Origin: Ancylobacter amanitiformis
Lineage (GTDB): Bacteria; Pseudomonadota; Alphaproteobacteria; Rhizobiales; Xanthobacteraceae
Assembly: GCF_030814815.1 (NCBI RefSeq)
Contig: NZ_JAUSVR010000002.1
Coordinates: forward strand, 310,001 to 374,000
Reading direction: 5' to 3'
Length of the DNA: 64,000 nt
Shown: one piece after another, positions 22,728 through 31,464 of the stretch
Position numbering within the stretch: the stretch's first letter is position 1
How the letters are laid out: the number at the start of each line of letters is the position of its first letter
Notes under the pieces: model-generated
The model's database searches: none
What the model was told of the DNA's origin: nothing
The model's input: only the letters and a program-made list of their open reading frames with translations
Position numbers and translations under genes: made by a program

Positions 22728-22958
22728 TTGAAGTCCAACACCGTTGACGCGCCTGCCGCCACCGCCACCACGGCCCCCTATGCTTGGCGGGTCCCGCCTG
22801 GCGACAGCATCCGGCAGAAATATCTCGTCAGGTCGAAGCCGCCAAGTTCCAAGAACCCCACGCGCGGTGTCGTGGAACTGGAGATCGCCATCGTCAACCA
22901 GAAGGGCGAGATCATCCGGGAAGGTTACGACAAGTATCTGATCGGAGGAGCCGCCTGA
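22728..22958 (+). pseudogene. MaoC-like dehydratase, C-terminal remnant
   Basis: A 76-codon frame contains PPGDSIRQKYLVRSKPPSSK followed by NPTRGVVELEIAIVNQKGEI, the last strands of a MaoC-type hot-dog hydratase. The N-terminal two thirds, including the hydratase Asp/His motif, are absent. The preceding residues are Ala/Thr-rich and look accidental. The frame ends in TGATG, coupled to the SDR fragment that follows, so the two were once an operon. Not expected to be functional. Confidence 0.5.
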
Positions 22959-23302
22959 TGCGCGGTCTGAAAGATGGGATCATCGTCGTGACCGGTGCGG
23001 CACAGGGGATCGGCAAGGCGACCGTCCCGCGGCTGCGGGACGAAGAGGCGACGGTTCTTGTCGCCGACCGCAACGGCGAGGGCGCGCAGGCGGTCGCAGC
23101 CGAGATCATCTTGTCGCGCGGTCATGCCGAGGCCTTTGCCCGCGATGTTTCCGACCGGCGGCAGGGGCTGAATTTCGCCGCGCATGTGCAGGGCCGCTAT
23201 GGCCACATCGATGGTCTGGTCAACAATGCGGGCGTGACGTGCGACGGCGAAGGCGGCCTTCACCGATGGCCGCCGCTTCCGGATCCTTGCCATCGTGGAT
23301 GA
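22958..23302 (+). pseudogene. SDR dehydrogenase, 5' fragment
   Basis: ATG 22958 starts a typical SDR N-terminus: IIVVTGAAQGIGKATVPRL (the TGxxxGIG loop), an Asp-rich second strand VLVADRNGEG, and GLVNNAGVTCDG (the NAG motif, about residue 95). Similarity stops near 23246, before the catalytic Tyr-x3-Lys, where an IS3-like fragment begins in another frame. The open frame ends at 23302 by chance. The gene lost its catalytic half at this junction. Confidence 0.6.
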
Positions 23303-23351
23303 CGGCACGCCAGAAAGCGTGGCGCCGATCGCCGACGGCTCCCCCGCCTAA
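23247..23351 (+). pseudogene. IS3-family transposase (OrfB) fragment
   Basis: In frame 23247-23351 the translation AFTDGRRFRILAIVDDGTPE matches the integrase-core strand of IS3-type OrfB proteins ('FTDGRRFRILAVVDDFTRE'). It then decays into a short tail ending in TAA. Only about 30 codons remain, including one DDE-region Asp. It interrupts the SDR fragment and marks an old transposition or deletion scar. Confidence 0.55.
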
Positions 23352-23368
23352 CGGCGTGTGAAGTCGCA

Positions 23369-24130
23369 TCAGTCAAACACGATGCCGCCGTCGACGTTCA
23401 GCGTCTGCCCCGTGACGAAGCCGGCGTCGTCGGACGCGAAGAACGCGACCGGGCCGACGATGTCTTCCGGCACGCCGATGCGGCGCATGGCGGTATTGGC
23501 GGTCCAGCGTGCCTTGATCGCCGGATCTTCCAGATTGGTGCGTCCCATATCGGTGAGGATGATGCCGGGGCAGACGCAATTGGCAGTGATGCCTTCGGCG
23601 CCGATCTCCTGTGCCAGCACGCGGGTAAAGCCCATGATCGCGGCCTTGGAGGCGGAGTAATGCGCCTGTTCGGGCGCGCCCTGCTTGCCGCCGATCGAGG
23701 CGATGTTGACGATCCGGCCGTAGCGACGCGCGCGCATATGCGGCAGCAGCGCCTGAATGACGAGGAAGGTGCCCTTGGCGTTGACATCCATCACCGCGTC
23801 CCAGACGCCTTCTTCCAACGTCTCCACCGGGCTGGTGATGAGGATGCCGGCATTGTTCACCACGGCATCGATATGGCCGGCCGCGGCGATCGCCTGCGCG
23901 ACCATCGCCGTCACCTCGGCCTTTGAACTGACATCGGCGTGAAGGGCAATGGCGCGCCGGCCGAGCGCCTCGATCTCGCCGGCGAGGGCGGCCAGCGCCT
24001 CGCCCTGCCGGGCGACGTCGTTCACGACAAGATCGAAGCCGCGTTCGGCGAGGCCGAGCGCGATGGCGCGGCCAATGCCGCGGCTGGCGCCGGTAACGAG
24101 GGCGACGCGGGTGGTGTCGAAGGTGCTCAT
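23369..24130 (-). CDS. SDR oxidoreductase (3-oxoacyl-ACP-reductase-like)
   Basis: This 253-aa classical SDR has the cofactor loop LVTGASRGIGRAI, the NNAGI motif, catalytic Ser in VNIASIGG, and Tyr-x3-Lys in HYSASKAAIM. The C-terminus VTGQTLNVDGGIVFD is typical. It is the last gene of the ten-gene catabolic operon, 11 bp after the other SDR. The long open frame to 24736 is an overlap with that gene. In this setting it probably oxidises a polyol or sugar hydroxyl with NAD(P)+; the substrate is not known. Confidence 0.92.
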   Translation of the reverse strand: MSTFDTTRVALVTGASRGIGRAIALGLAERGFDLVVNDVARQGEALAALAGEIEALGRRAIALHADVSSKAEVTAMVAQAIAAAGHIDAVVNNAGILITSPVETLEEGVWDAVMDVNAKGTFLVIQALLPHMRARRYGRIVNIASIGGKQGAPEQAHYSASKAAIMGFTRVLAQEIGAEGITANCVCPGIILTDMGRTNLEDPAIKARWTANTAMRRIGVPEDIVGPVAFFASDDAGFVTGQTLNVDGGIVFD

Positions 24131-24141
24131 GATGGGTCTCC

Positions 24142-24906
24142 TCAAAGCGATGTGTAGCCGCCGTCCACCGCCAGAACGGCCCCGGTGATGAAACTCGCCG
24201 CGTCCGACGCCAGGAACAGCACGGCGTCGGCGACCTCGCGCGGTTCGCCGAGCCGGCCCATCGGCGTGCGGTCGAGCCAGGTGGCGAACCAGTCGGGATT
24301 GCTGCGCCCGGTGAGCGTCAGTTCGGTTGCCGTGTAGCCCGGCGCCACCGCGTTGACCCGGACGCCGTGGCGCGCCCATTCCACCGCGAGCGACTTGGTC
24401 AGCATGTTCACGCCGGCCTTGGCGGCGTTGTAGGCGACCTGCGGCTGCGGATGGACGACGATTTCCCCGCACATGGAGGAGACGTTGACGATCGAGCCGC
24501 GCCCCTCCTCGACCATGGCGCCGCCGATGATCTGGGCGCAGTGGAACACGCCATGGAGATCGACATCGATCACCGCGGACCAGTCCTCCACGCTCATCTG
24601 CGCCGCCGGGGCGTTGCGCACGATGCCGGCATTGTTGACGAGGACATGCGGCACGCCGTGGAGGGCACGCAGCGCGGCGAGTGTTGCGGCAACCCTCGCC
24701 CGGTCGGTGACGTCGAGCGCGAGGGCTTCGGCGCACGCGCCGACTTCCCGCAGCCGGGTGGCGAGCGCCTCGGCGGCCACTTCGTCGCGGTCGGCCACCA
24801 CGACATGGGCACCGGCGGCGGCGAAGCGCTCGCAGATCGCGGCGCCGATGCCGCGCGCTCCGCCGGTGACGACGGCAAGCCGTCCCGTAAGGTGAAAGGC
24901 GTTCAT
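24142..24906 (-). CDS. SDR oxidoreductase
   Basis: This 254-aa SDR shows VVTGGARGIGAAICERF, VLVNNAGIVRN, the catalytic Ser in VNVSSMCGE, Tyr-x3-Lys in AYNAAKAGVN and the end FITGAVLAVDGGYTSL. The ATG at 24906 has GGAG about 5 bases upstream, and the gene starts 2 bp after the kinase stop; a GTG at 24912 is an alternative. It is similar to but clearly distinct from its neighbour at 23369-24130. The pair may act on successive hydroxyl groups of one substrate. Confidence 0.92.
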   Translation of the reverse strand: MNAFHLTGRLAVVTGGARGIGAAICERFAAAGAHVVVADRDEVAAEALATRLREVGACAEALALDVTDRARVAATLAALRALHGVPHVLVNNAGIVRNAPAAQMSVEDWSAVIDVDLHGVFHCAQIIGGAMVEEGRGSIVNVSSMCGEIVVHPQPQVAYNAAKAGVNMLTKSLAVEWARHGVRVNAVAPGYTATELTLTGRSNPDWFATWLDRTPMGRLGEPREVADAVLFLASDAASFITGAVLAVDGGYTSL

Positions 24907-24908
24907 CG

Positions 24909-26447
24909 TCACTCCGGGGAACGGGATGCCGTTTCCGGCGCGCGACGCGGGGTCGACTGGGCGGCGACGTCTTTCAGCGCGGGGTAGAGCGCGCGGTAGC
25001 TGCGGTAGATCTCGTCATAGCGGGCGGCTTCGCGCGGGCGCGGCTCGATGCGCCGGCCGGGCCGGACCATGGCGGCGATGCCTTCGTCGATGGAACCGAA
25101 ATGTCCCGCGCCATGGGCCGCGAGCACGGCGGCCCCCACCGAGGGCGCCGCGCCGGAGGCCGGCACGCAGACTGGCAGACCGGATGTGTCGGCGTGAATC
25201 TGCAACCAGAGTTCCGAAGCGGTGGCGCCACCGCCCACGGTCAGTTCGGTCGAGCGGAAGCCGGCGGCCGCCATCTCGTCGAGAATGGCGCGCGTACCCA
25301 GGGAAATGCCTTCGATGATCGCGCGAAATATGTGTTCGGGCCCATGCGCCAGCGTCAGGCCGATGATCGCACCACGCGAGAGCGGGTCGACATAGGGCGT
25401 GCGGTTGCCCTGGAAGTGATCCTGCACGATGAGGCCGTCGCAGCCGGGTTCCAGCCGCGCGGCGGCCGTGTTCAAGGCGTCGAGATCCATCGTTCCGCCC
25501 ATCAGCCGCCTGAGCCACTGCAGGATCGAGCCGGTCGAAGTCTGCCCGCCCTCGATGATGTGCCGCGCGGGATAGACCGCATCGGGATAGGAGCCCCACA
25601 GGCCCGGATGGTGGACCGCGCGATCGGACACGCCGAACTGGAGATGCGAGGAGCCGGTGATGAGGGCGAGTTGTCCGGGCTTGGCCACGCCGAGCCCGAT
25701 CATGCCGATCAGCGCGTCGGCGCCGCCCTGCACCAGCTTCACCCCGGCGTGCAGCCCGACATGCTCGGCGGCCGACGCGGTCAGCGTGCCGACGACGGCG
25801 CCGGGCGCCGCCACCTCCGGCGGCCATTTGTCGAGGATGTCCTCCATGCCGAGCGCACGCACCAGCGAGGCGGCAAAGCCGCTGCGGGCGGTCGAATAGT
25901 GCCAGCGGATCGAGGCGTTGTTCAGCGAGGCGACGCGGCGCCCGGTGAGACGAATGGTCAGGAAGTCCTGATACTCGCCGATGGTGGTGGCTCGGTCGAA
26001 AATATGCGGCTCATGCCGCTTCAGCCACAGCGCCTTGGGGATCATCCACTCGGCGGAGACCGGCCCACGACCGGCGCCGTTGGAAGCCAGTGCCGCATCG
26101 CCGGTGGCGAGCACGGCCTGCGCCTCCGCGCCGGCGCGCACATCCATCCACAAAAGCGCCGGGCGCAGCGCATTGCCCTCGGCGTCGAGGGCGACAACGG
26201 TGCAGGAGGTGGTGGTGAGGCAGATCGCCTCCACCGCCTTCGGATTGATCCCGGCTTTGGCCAGCGCTGCCTTCGTGGCAATGCCGAGCGCGGTCCACCA
26301 GTCTTCCGGGTTCTGCTCGGCGCGGGCGCCGGGCGCGAACTCCGTGCCATAGGGATGGCTCGCCTGCCCGAGACAGGCGCCGGACGGGTCATAGACGCCC
26401 GCGCGCAGGCTCTCGGTTCCGCCATCGACGGCGACCACATAGGCCAT
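24909..26447 (-). CDS. FGGY-family carbohydrate kinase
   Basis: This ATP-dependent sugar or polyol kinase has 512 aa. The two actin-like domains are visible: the N-terminal YVVAVDGGTESLRAGVYD phosphate motif, LTTTSCTVVALDAEGN and LLWMDVRAGAEA, then the C-terminal QGGADALIGMIGLGVA, GNRTPYVDPLSRGAIIGLT and VGGGATASELWLQIHADTSG signature. The start at 26447 has GGAGGAA in front of it. The FGGY family includes ribulo-, xylulo-, erythritol and glycerol kinases; exact specificity cannot be read from sequence. Position between the transporter/dehydrogenase genes and the SDRs indicates that a ketose or polyol intermediate is phosphorylated. Confidence 0.9.
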   Translation of the reverse strand: MAYVVAVDGGTESLRAGVYDPSGACLGQASHPYGTEFAPGARAEQNPEDWWTALGIATKAALAKAGINPKAVEAICLTTTSCTVVALDAEGNALRPALLWMDVRAGAEAQAVLATGDAALASNGAGRGPVSAEWMIPKALWLKRHEPHIFDRATTIGEYQDFLTIRLTGRRVASLNNASIRWHYSTARSGFAASLVRALGMEDILDKWPPEVAAPGAVVGTLTASAAEHVGLHAGVKLVQGGADALIGMIGLGVAKPGQLALITGSSHLQFGVSDRAVHHPGLWGSYPDAVYPARHIIEGGQTSTGSILQWLRRLMGGTMDLDALNTAAARLEPGCDGLIVQDHFQGNRTPYVDPLSRGAIIGLTLAHGPEHIFRAIIEGISLGTRAILDEMAAAGFRSTELTVGGGATASELWLQIHADTSGLPVCVPASGAAPSVGAAVLAAHGAGHFGSIDEGIAAMVRPGRRIEPRPREAARYDEIYRSYRALYPALKDVAAQSTPRRAPETASRSPE

Positions 26448-26508
26448 GTCGTTTCCTCCAGAGGATCGCGGGAGTTGATCTCCCGTCGGCACCCTTTATC
26501 GCGTGCGG

Positions 26509-26835
26509 TCAGTTGGCCTCGTCGAAGGCCTTCAGCGCCTTGGCGCCGTAGACCATGGCCGGACCGCCACCCATTTCCACGGTCACGGCGAGCAGTTCGA
26601 GCAGTTCCTCCCGCTCGGCACCGAGGCGCCGGGCGGCATCGATGTGATAGACGACGCAATCCTCGCAGCCGCGCACCACGCCGAAGGCGGCGGCGAACAG
26701 CTCCTTCTGCGCCGGGCTGAAGCGGCCCGCCGCGCCGGCAGCCTTGGTGAGCTGGCGAAATCCGGCGGCGACCTCGGGCACGGCCTTCGCGAAATGGCCG
26801 AGCCGGGCCTGAATCTCCTTCAGTTCGGCGCTCAT
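26509..26835 (-). CDS. AhpD-like / carboxymuconolactone decarboxylase-family protein
   Basis: This 108-aa all-helical protein has the CxxC-x3-H signature CEDCVVYHI near residue 57, as in AhpD and related alkylhydroperoxidases. AhpD couples peroxide reduction to a lipoylated E2 subunit. The gene overlaps the end of the lipoyl-bearing E2 gene by ATGA, so a functional pairing with the lipoyl domains is plausible: antioxidant protection or thiol reoxidation. This is notable because no dihydrolipoamide dehydrogenase gene is present in the operon. It could also be a decarboxylase-type enzyme. Confidence 0.85.
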   Translation of the reverse strand: MSAELKEIQARLGHFAKAVPEVAAGFRQLTKAAGAAGRFSPAQKELFAAAFGVVRGCEDCVVYHIDAARRLGAEREELLELLAVTVEMGGGPAMVYGAKALKAFDEAN

Positions 26836-28412
26836 GCGGCGTCTCCGTCAAACAGCGCGAGAACCTCGCCGGGCTGGTCCCAATGCGGCATGTGGCCGGC
26901 GCCGGCGACGAGATGGATCGCGACGGGTGAGGGCGCCGCCGTGACCTGCGTCCACGGGAGGATGCGATCGTCCAACCCGAACACAATGCGCACGTTCATG
27001 CGACGGGAGAGGCGGGCCAAGGCCTCGACGATGTCGACCTTCTGCCCCTTCGGCCCGAAAGCGTCGTCCGCCAGCATCGCCAGCCGACCGCTGCCGAGCG
27101 TCGCGGCAAGGCCTGTCACGGCGGCGTCGGACAGTCCCGCCGGCCGGGCGGTGAGGCGTCGCAGCAGATGGCGCAGGGCGCCGGGCGAGGGCCGTGACGC
27201 CATGCCGGCGATGAACTCCATGTCGATGGCGAGCCCGAGCCCCGCCGGACAGAGCAGCGTCAGGCGCTCCACGCCGGGAAGCGTCTGTGCGAGTGCCACC
27301 GCCACCACGCTGCCGAGCGAATGGGCGACAATCTCGGTCGGCCCGAAGCCCTGCGCGGCGAGGAAGCCGGGCAGGGGAGCCGCCAGATCGGCAATGCTGG
27401 TCACCTCGGCGCGAGTACCGCCATGGCCCGGCAGATCGGGCACCAGCACGTCATAGCCGGCGCGGCCGAGCTGGCTGGCGAAGGCGGCGAAGGTGGTGCG
27501 ATCCCCGGCGAAGCCGTGCAACAGCAGCGCCCGGCGTGCGGCACCCGGCGTGCCATGGCGGTCAAACGCGATCGCGCCCGGCGCGGCGACGGTTCCGCCC
27601 GCCAGTGCCGCCTCGATATCGCGCGCCTCGATGCGCCCGCGCCGGCCGGTCCCGTGCAGAGCGGCGAGGTCGATCCCGGCCCGCGCGGCGAGCCGCCGGG
27701 CGATGGGGGTAGCGCGACGCGGGGCGGCAGGATCCGCGGGAGCGTGGGGCGGCGCCGCGACGGCCGTCGCGACCGGAGCGGTCGTCGCTGGGGCGGTCGT
27801 CGCTGGTGCGGTCGCCATCGAGGCCGCGCGAGGCGCCGGGACGGGCGGGGTCGCCTCGTCGGGGAGGAAGCCCTCCATGCCGGCATCCGCCGTCGCGATC
27901 TCCACCCGCGCCAGCGGCGCGCCGACCGGCACCATGGAGCCCAGCTCCACCAGCGGCTCGACCAGTGTGCCGTCCATCAGCGCGGGAAATTCGGCGACCG
28001 TCTTGTCGGTCTCGATCTCGAACAATCCGTCGCCGCGCTTGAAATCAGCGCCCGGTTGCACCATCCAGCCGACGATGCGGCCTTCCTCCATGGTCTCGCC
28101 AAGGCGCGGCATGGCGAGGGTGCGCGTGACCCGCCCGCTCGCGGCCGGCGCCGGCGCGGGGGACACTCCCGCCTCGCCCTTCAGCCGGGCGATGGGGGCG
28201 CCGACGACGATCATGTCGCCGGGCTGCACCAGCTTCTCCGCCAGCACTCCGTCGGTGAGCGCGGGCAGTTCGGCCACCGTCTTGTCGGTCTCGATTTCGA
28301 GGATCGGGTCGCCGCGCTTGAAGGCATCGCCCTCCGCGATCAGCCAGCCGACGATGCGCCCCTCCTCCATCGTCTCGCCGAGACGGGGCATGGTGAGAAT
28401 GGCGCCGCTCAT
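26832..28412 (-). CDS. AcoC-like E2: two lipoyl domains, E3-binding domain, alpha/beta hydrolase
   Basis: The 526-aa protein is modular. Lipoyl domain 1 (residues about 5-75) and lipoyl domain 2 (about 92-165) each carry ETDKT with the lipoylated Lys. A Pro/Ala/Thr-rich linker with a repeated ATTAP motif follows. A peripheral-subunit-binding domain (ATPIARRLAARAGIDLAALH, GTGRRGRI) comes next, then an alpha/beta hydrolase with VAHSLGS (nucleophile Ser), GLDDRILP (acid) and AGHMPH (His). This replaces the acyltransferase domain of normal E2 subunits and matches AcoC of acetoin dehydrogenase, which usually has one lipoyl domain. ATGA overlaps on both sides tie it to E1beta and the AhpD-like gene. 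Confidence 0.9.
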   Translation of the reverse strand: MSGAILTMPRLGETMEEGRIVGWLIAEGDAFKRGDPILEIETDKTVAELPALTDGVLAEKLVQPGDMIVVGAPIARLKGEAGVSPAPAPAASGRVTRTLAMPRLGETMEEGRIVGWMVQPGADFKRGDGLFEIETDKTVAEFPALMDGTLVEPLVELGSMVPVGAPLARVEIATADAGMEGFLPDEATPPVPAPRAASMATAPATTAPATTAPVATAVAAPPHAPADPAAPRRATPIARRLAARAGIDLAALHGTGRRGRIEARDIEAALAGGTVAAPGAIAFDRHGTPGAARRALLLHGFAGDRTTFAAFASQLGRAGYDVLVPDLPGHGGTRAEVTSIADLAAPLPGFLAAQGFGPTEIVAHSLGSVVAVALAQTLPGVERLTLLCPAGLGLAIDMEFIAGMASRPSPGALRHLLRRLTARPAGLSDAAVTGLAATLGSGRLAMLADDAFGPKGQKVDIVEALARLSRRMNVRIVFGLDDRILPWTQVTAAPSPVAIHLVAGAGHMPHWDQPGEVLALFDGDAA

Positions 28413-29383
28413 GACAGCAGCCGCCGCACGGCGTCGCCAATCAGCGCGGGGGAGGGCACGCTGCCCGCCTCCAGTTCCTGCGACACGGAAATCGGGATGT
28501 CCTCGCCGGCGATGCGGATAACCGGATCATGCAGGAAGTCGAAGCATTCCTCGGTGATGCGCGCCGCCAGCTCGGCGGCGACACCGGCGGTCATCGGCCC
28601 TTCCGAGACCACGGCGACCCGGCCGATTTTCTCGACATGCTCGATCACCGTCTCCATGTCGAGCGGGTTGAGGGTGCGCAGGTCGATCACCGTCGCCTCG
28701 ATGCCGTCCTTGGCCAGCGCCTCGGCGGCTTCCAGCGCGTAATGCACCTGACGCGAATAGGTGACGATGACCACGTCCTGGCCCTCGCGGCGCACCGCCG
28801 CCTTGCCCCAGGGCCGCTTCGCCGTGGTGAGGTCGGCCTCTTCCTTGCGGGTGTAGAGCGCCTTGTGCTCGATGAAGACCACCGGGTCCGGCATGGTCAG
28901 CGCGTGGCGCAGCAGGTGATAGGCGTCCTCGGCGGTGGCCGGCATGACGAGGCGCAGGCCGGGCATGTGCATGACCCAGGCCTCCAGGCTCTGCGAATGC
29001 TGCGCGCCGGCGGAGCGGCCGGTGCCGCCCTGCGTGCGCAGCACCATCGGCACGCCGATCTGCCCGCCGAACATGTAGCGGATCTTGGCCGCCTGGTTGG
29101 TGAGCTGGTCCATGGTCATGCCGAGGAAGTCGACATACATCAGCTCGGCGACGGGGCGCAGGCCGGTCATCGCCGCACCGACGGCGGCGCCGATGATCGC
29201 CGGTTCGGAGATCGGCGTGTCGATCAGCCGGTCGCCGCCGAACGTGTCGATCAGGCCCTTGGTCACGCCATAGGCGCCGCCATAGCGGCCCACTTCCTCG
29301 CCGATGACGACGACGCGCTCATCCGCCTCCATCGCGTCGATGAGCGCCTGACGCAGCGCGTCGCGGTAGGTGATCTGGACCAT
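28409..29383 (-). CDS. Acetoin/2-oxo acid dehydrogenase E1 component, beta subunit
   Basis: This 324-aa transketolase-like subunit has ITYRDALRQALIDAMEADER, the conserved IGEEVGRYGGAYGVTKGL, DTPISEPAIIGAAVGAAMTG and the Phe/Tyr-rich cofactor region YVDFLGMTMDQL, then GGTGRSAGAQHSQSLEAW. It pairs with E1alpha to decarboxylate or cleave a substrate with thiamine diphosphate and transfer the acyl group to the lipoyl E2. Start ATG 29383 overlaps the E1alpha stop (TGATG). Closest to AcoB/PdhB-type proteins; acetoin itself is only one possible substrate. Confidence 0.92.
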   Translation of the reverse strand: MVQITYRDALRQALIDAMEADERVVVIGEEVGRYGGAYGVTKGLIDTFGGDRLIDTPISEPAIIGAAVGAAMTGLRPVAELMYVDFLGMTMDQLTNQAAKIRYMFGGQIGVPMVLRTQGGTGRSAGAQHSQSLEAWVMHMPGLRLVMPATAEDAYHLLRHALTMPDPVVFIEHKALYTRKEEADLTTAKRPWGKAAVRREGQDVVIVTYSRQVHYALEAAEALAKDGIEATVIDLRTLNPLDMETVIEHVEKIGRVAVVSEGPMTAGVAAELAARITEECFDFLHDPVIRIAGEDIPISVSQELEAGSVPSPALIGDAVRRLLS

Positions 29384-30435
29384 CAGCGGATTTCCTTGGA
29401 CAGAACGCGGTCGAGCCGGGTGCGCACGGGCTCGGGTTCGGGTTCGCCGACGGCGAACACGTCGCGGAACATCGAGGCGAGCGGCGGGGCCGGCGACGCG
29501 GCGGCGAAGTCGATGGTGGCGTCCATCTCGGCGGCGATCTCGGTGTCGAGCGCGTCGAGCGCGCTCCCGGGGGCGAGGCCCCGCTCCAGCAGCGCGGCGC
29601 GGGCGATCTTCACCGGGTCGCGCTGGCGGCCGGCCAGTTCCTCCTCTTCGGCGCGGTAGGGGCTCTTGTCCATGCGGGCATGGCCGAAGAACCGGTAGCA
29701 GGAGATGGCGAGGAAGCCCGGCTTGCCGGCGCGGGCGGCGTCGACCAGGTCCTTGGCGGTCGCCGCGACCGCTTCGACATCGTTGCCGTCGACCATGGCC
29801 CCCTGCAGACCGAAGGCGCGGGCGCGCTCGTCGAACGCCTCGTTGCGCGTCGCCTGATCGACGCGGGTGCCCATGCCGTACTGGTTGTTGATGCACACGA
29901 ACAGCACCGGCAGCTCCCAGAGCGCCGCCATGTTCATGCTCTCATAGAGGATGCCCTGGCCCATCGCCCCGTCGCCGAAGAAGGCGAGGGAGACGCTGCC
30001 GGTCTTCAGCCGCTTGGCCGAGAGGCCGGCGCCGACCACGGCCGGGATGCCGCCGCCGACAATGGCATTGGCGCCGAGATGGCCGAGCGCCATGTCGGCA
30101 ATGTGCATCGAGCCGCCCTTGCCGGCGCAGTAGCCGGTTTCCTTGCCGGCGATCTCCGCCATCATCCGCGAAGGATCGGCGCCGCGGGCGAGGAAGATGC
30201 CGTGGCCGCGGTGGTGGGTGGTGAAGGTGTCCTCCGGCCGCATGGCGCTGGCTACACCCGCCGCCGCCGATTCCTCACCGATTGACAGATGCAGCATGGA
30301 GCCGGCGGAGAGGCCGCGCACGAAGAGTTCGCCCACGCGCTCCTCGAAGGTGCGGATACGCCGCATGGTCCTGTAGAGGCCGAGGAGATCGGCGTTGCTG
30401 GCCGATGGCGAAGCGGAGGGTCGGGTGTCGGTCAT
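29383..30435 (-). CDS. Acetoin/2-oxo acid dehydrogenase E1 component, alpha subunit
   Basis: The 350-aa protein binds thiamine diphosphate through GDGAMGQGILYESMNMA...CINNQ, the GDG-x(25-30)-NN motif. It also has TTHHRGHGIFLARG and MAEIAGKETGYCAGKGGSMH, typical of AcoA and PdhA. Start 30435 (MTDTRPS) is preferred; a GTG at 30462 extends it by nine codons. It begins 33 bp after the ABC permease stop, so transport and oxidation genes appear to be one transcript. No lipoamide dehydrogenase (E3) gene is found in the cluster, so E3 would have to be shared. Confidence 0.92.
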   Translation of the reverse strand: MTDTRPSASPSASNADLLGLYRTMRRIRTFEERVGELFVRGLSAGSMLHLSIGEESAAAGVASAMRPEDTFTTHHRGHGIFLARGADPSRMMAEIAGKETGYCAGKGGSMHIADMALGHLGANAIVGGGIPAVVGAGLSAKRLKTGSVSLAFFGDGAMGQGILYESMNMAALWELPVLFVCINNQYGMGTRVDQATRNEAFDERARAFGLQGAMVDGNDVEAVAATAKDLVDAARAGKPGFLAISCYRFFGHARMDKSPYRAEEEELAGRQRDPVKIARAALLERGLAPGSALDALDTEIAAEMDATIDFAAASPAPPLASMFRDVFAVGEPEPEPVRTRLDRVLSKEIR

Positions 30436-30468
30436 GACGGGGACGGGTCCTTGATGACGCACGTTCGC

Positions 30469-31464
30469 TCAGAGGAGCTTCAGCTTGGTGGTGCGGGAGA
30501 CGATCGCGACGGCGACAATGATGATGACGCCCTTCACGATGCTCTGGATGTAGGTGTCGAGGCCGATGAGGTTCAGGCCGTTATTGATGACGCCGATGAA
30601 CAGCGCGCCGAAGAAGGTGCCGGCGATGGTCGCCGTGCCCGGCCGGAACATGGTCATGCCGATGAACACGGTGGCGAGGCCGTCGAGCAGATAGTCCTGC
30701 CCGGCATTGGGCTGGCCCGAGCCGAGGCGGGCGGAGAGCAGGATGCCGGCGGTCGCGGCGAACAGGCTGCAGATGACCAGCGCCAGCTGGCGGTAGCGCC
30801 GCCCGCGAATGCCGGACAGCTCGGCCGCCTTGAGGTTGCCGCCCACGGCATAGATGTAGCGCCCGACAATGGTGCGCTCCATGACGAACCAGGCGAGGAG
30901 CACCGCGCCGAACATGATGAAGGCCAGCACCGGGACGCCGAAGAGCCGCCCCTGCCCGAGCACCAGATAGCTGTCGGGCAGGCCGCCATAGATCGCCCGG
31001 CCGCCCGAGAGCAGGAAGTTCACGCCGAACAGGATGGAGCCCATGGCGAGAGTGGCGATCAGCGAGGGCACGCCGACGATCGTCACCAGCAGGGCGTTGA
31101 CGAGGCCGACGGCGAGGCCTGCGCCGAGCCCGGCGGCGAGCGCCGCCGGCAGCGGCCAGCCGGCCACCAGAAGGGTCGGCGCGATGAGACCGGCGAGGCC
31201 GGCCATGAAGCCGACCGACAGGTCCATCTCCCGCGCGGCGAAGCCGAAGGTGAGGCCGATGGCCACGATGGTGAGCATCGAGATCTGCTGGAGGATGTTC
31301 AGCAGGTTCGAGGTCGTCAGGAACCGGTCCACCCCCAGCGAGAAGCCGATGAACAGCAGCACGAGCACGACCAGCGTCGAATAGCGCAGGAAGAGCTGCT
31401 TGCGCTGGCGGGCGGCCTCGCCCGCGCGCGGCATCGCGACGGATGCGCTGGCGTCGGTGTTCAT
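30469..31464 (-). CDS. Sugar ABC transporter permease (RbsC-like)
   Basis: This 331-aa inner-membrane permease has about eight to ten hydrophobic segments. It shows family phrases such as FLTTSNLLNILQQIS, GLTFGFAAREMDLSVGFMAG and GRYIYAVGGNLKAAELSGI (the EAA-like cytoplasmic loop). It overlaps the ATPase stop by ATGA. Together with the ATPase and binding protein it forms a CUT2/ribose-type importer, usually specific for pentoses, hexoses or polyols. Confidence 0.92.
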   Translation of the reverse strand: MNTDASASVAMPRAGEAARQRKQLFLRYSTLVVLVLLFIGFSLGVDRFLTTSNLLNILQQISMLTIVAIGLTFGFAAREMDLSVGFMAGLAGLIAPTLLVAGWPLPAALAAGLGAGLAVGLVNALLVTIVGVPSLIATLAMGSILFGVNFLLSGGRAIYGGLPDSYLVLGQGRLFGVPVLAFIMFGAVLLAWFVMERTIVGRYIYAVGGNLKAAELSGIRGRRYRQLALVICSLFAATAGILLSARLGSGQPNAGQDYLLDGLATVFIGMTMFRPGTATIAGTFFGALFIGVINNGLNLIGLDTYIQSIVKGVIIIVAVAIVSRTTKLKLL

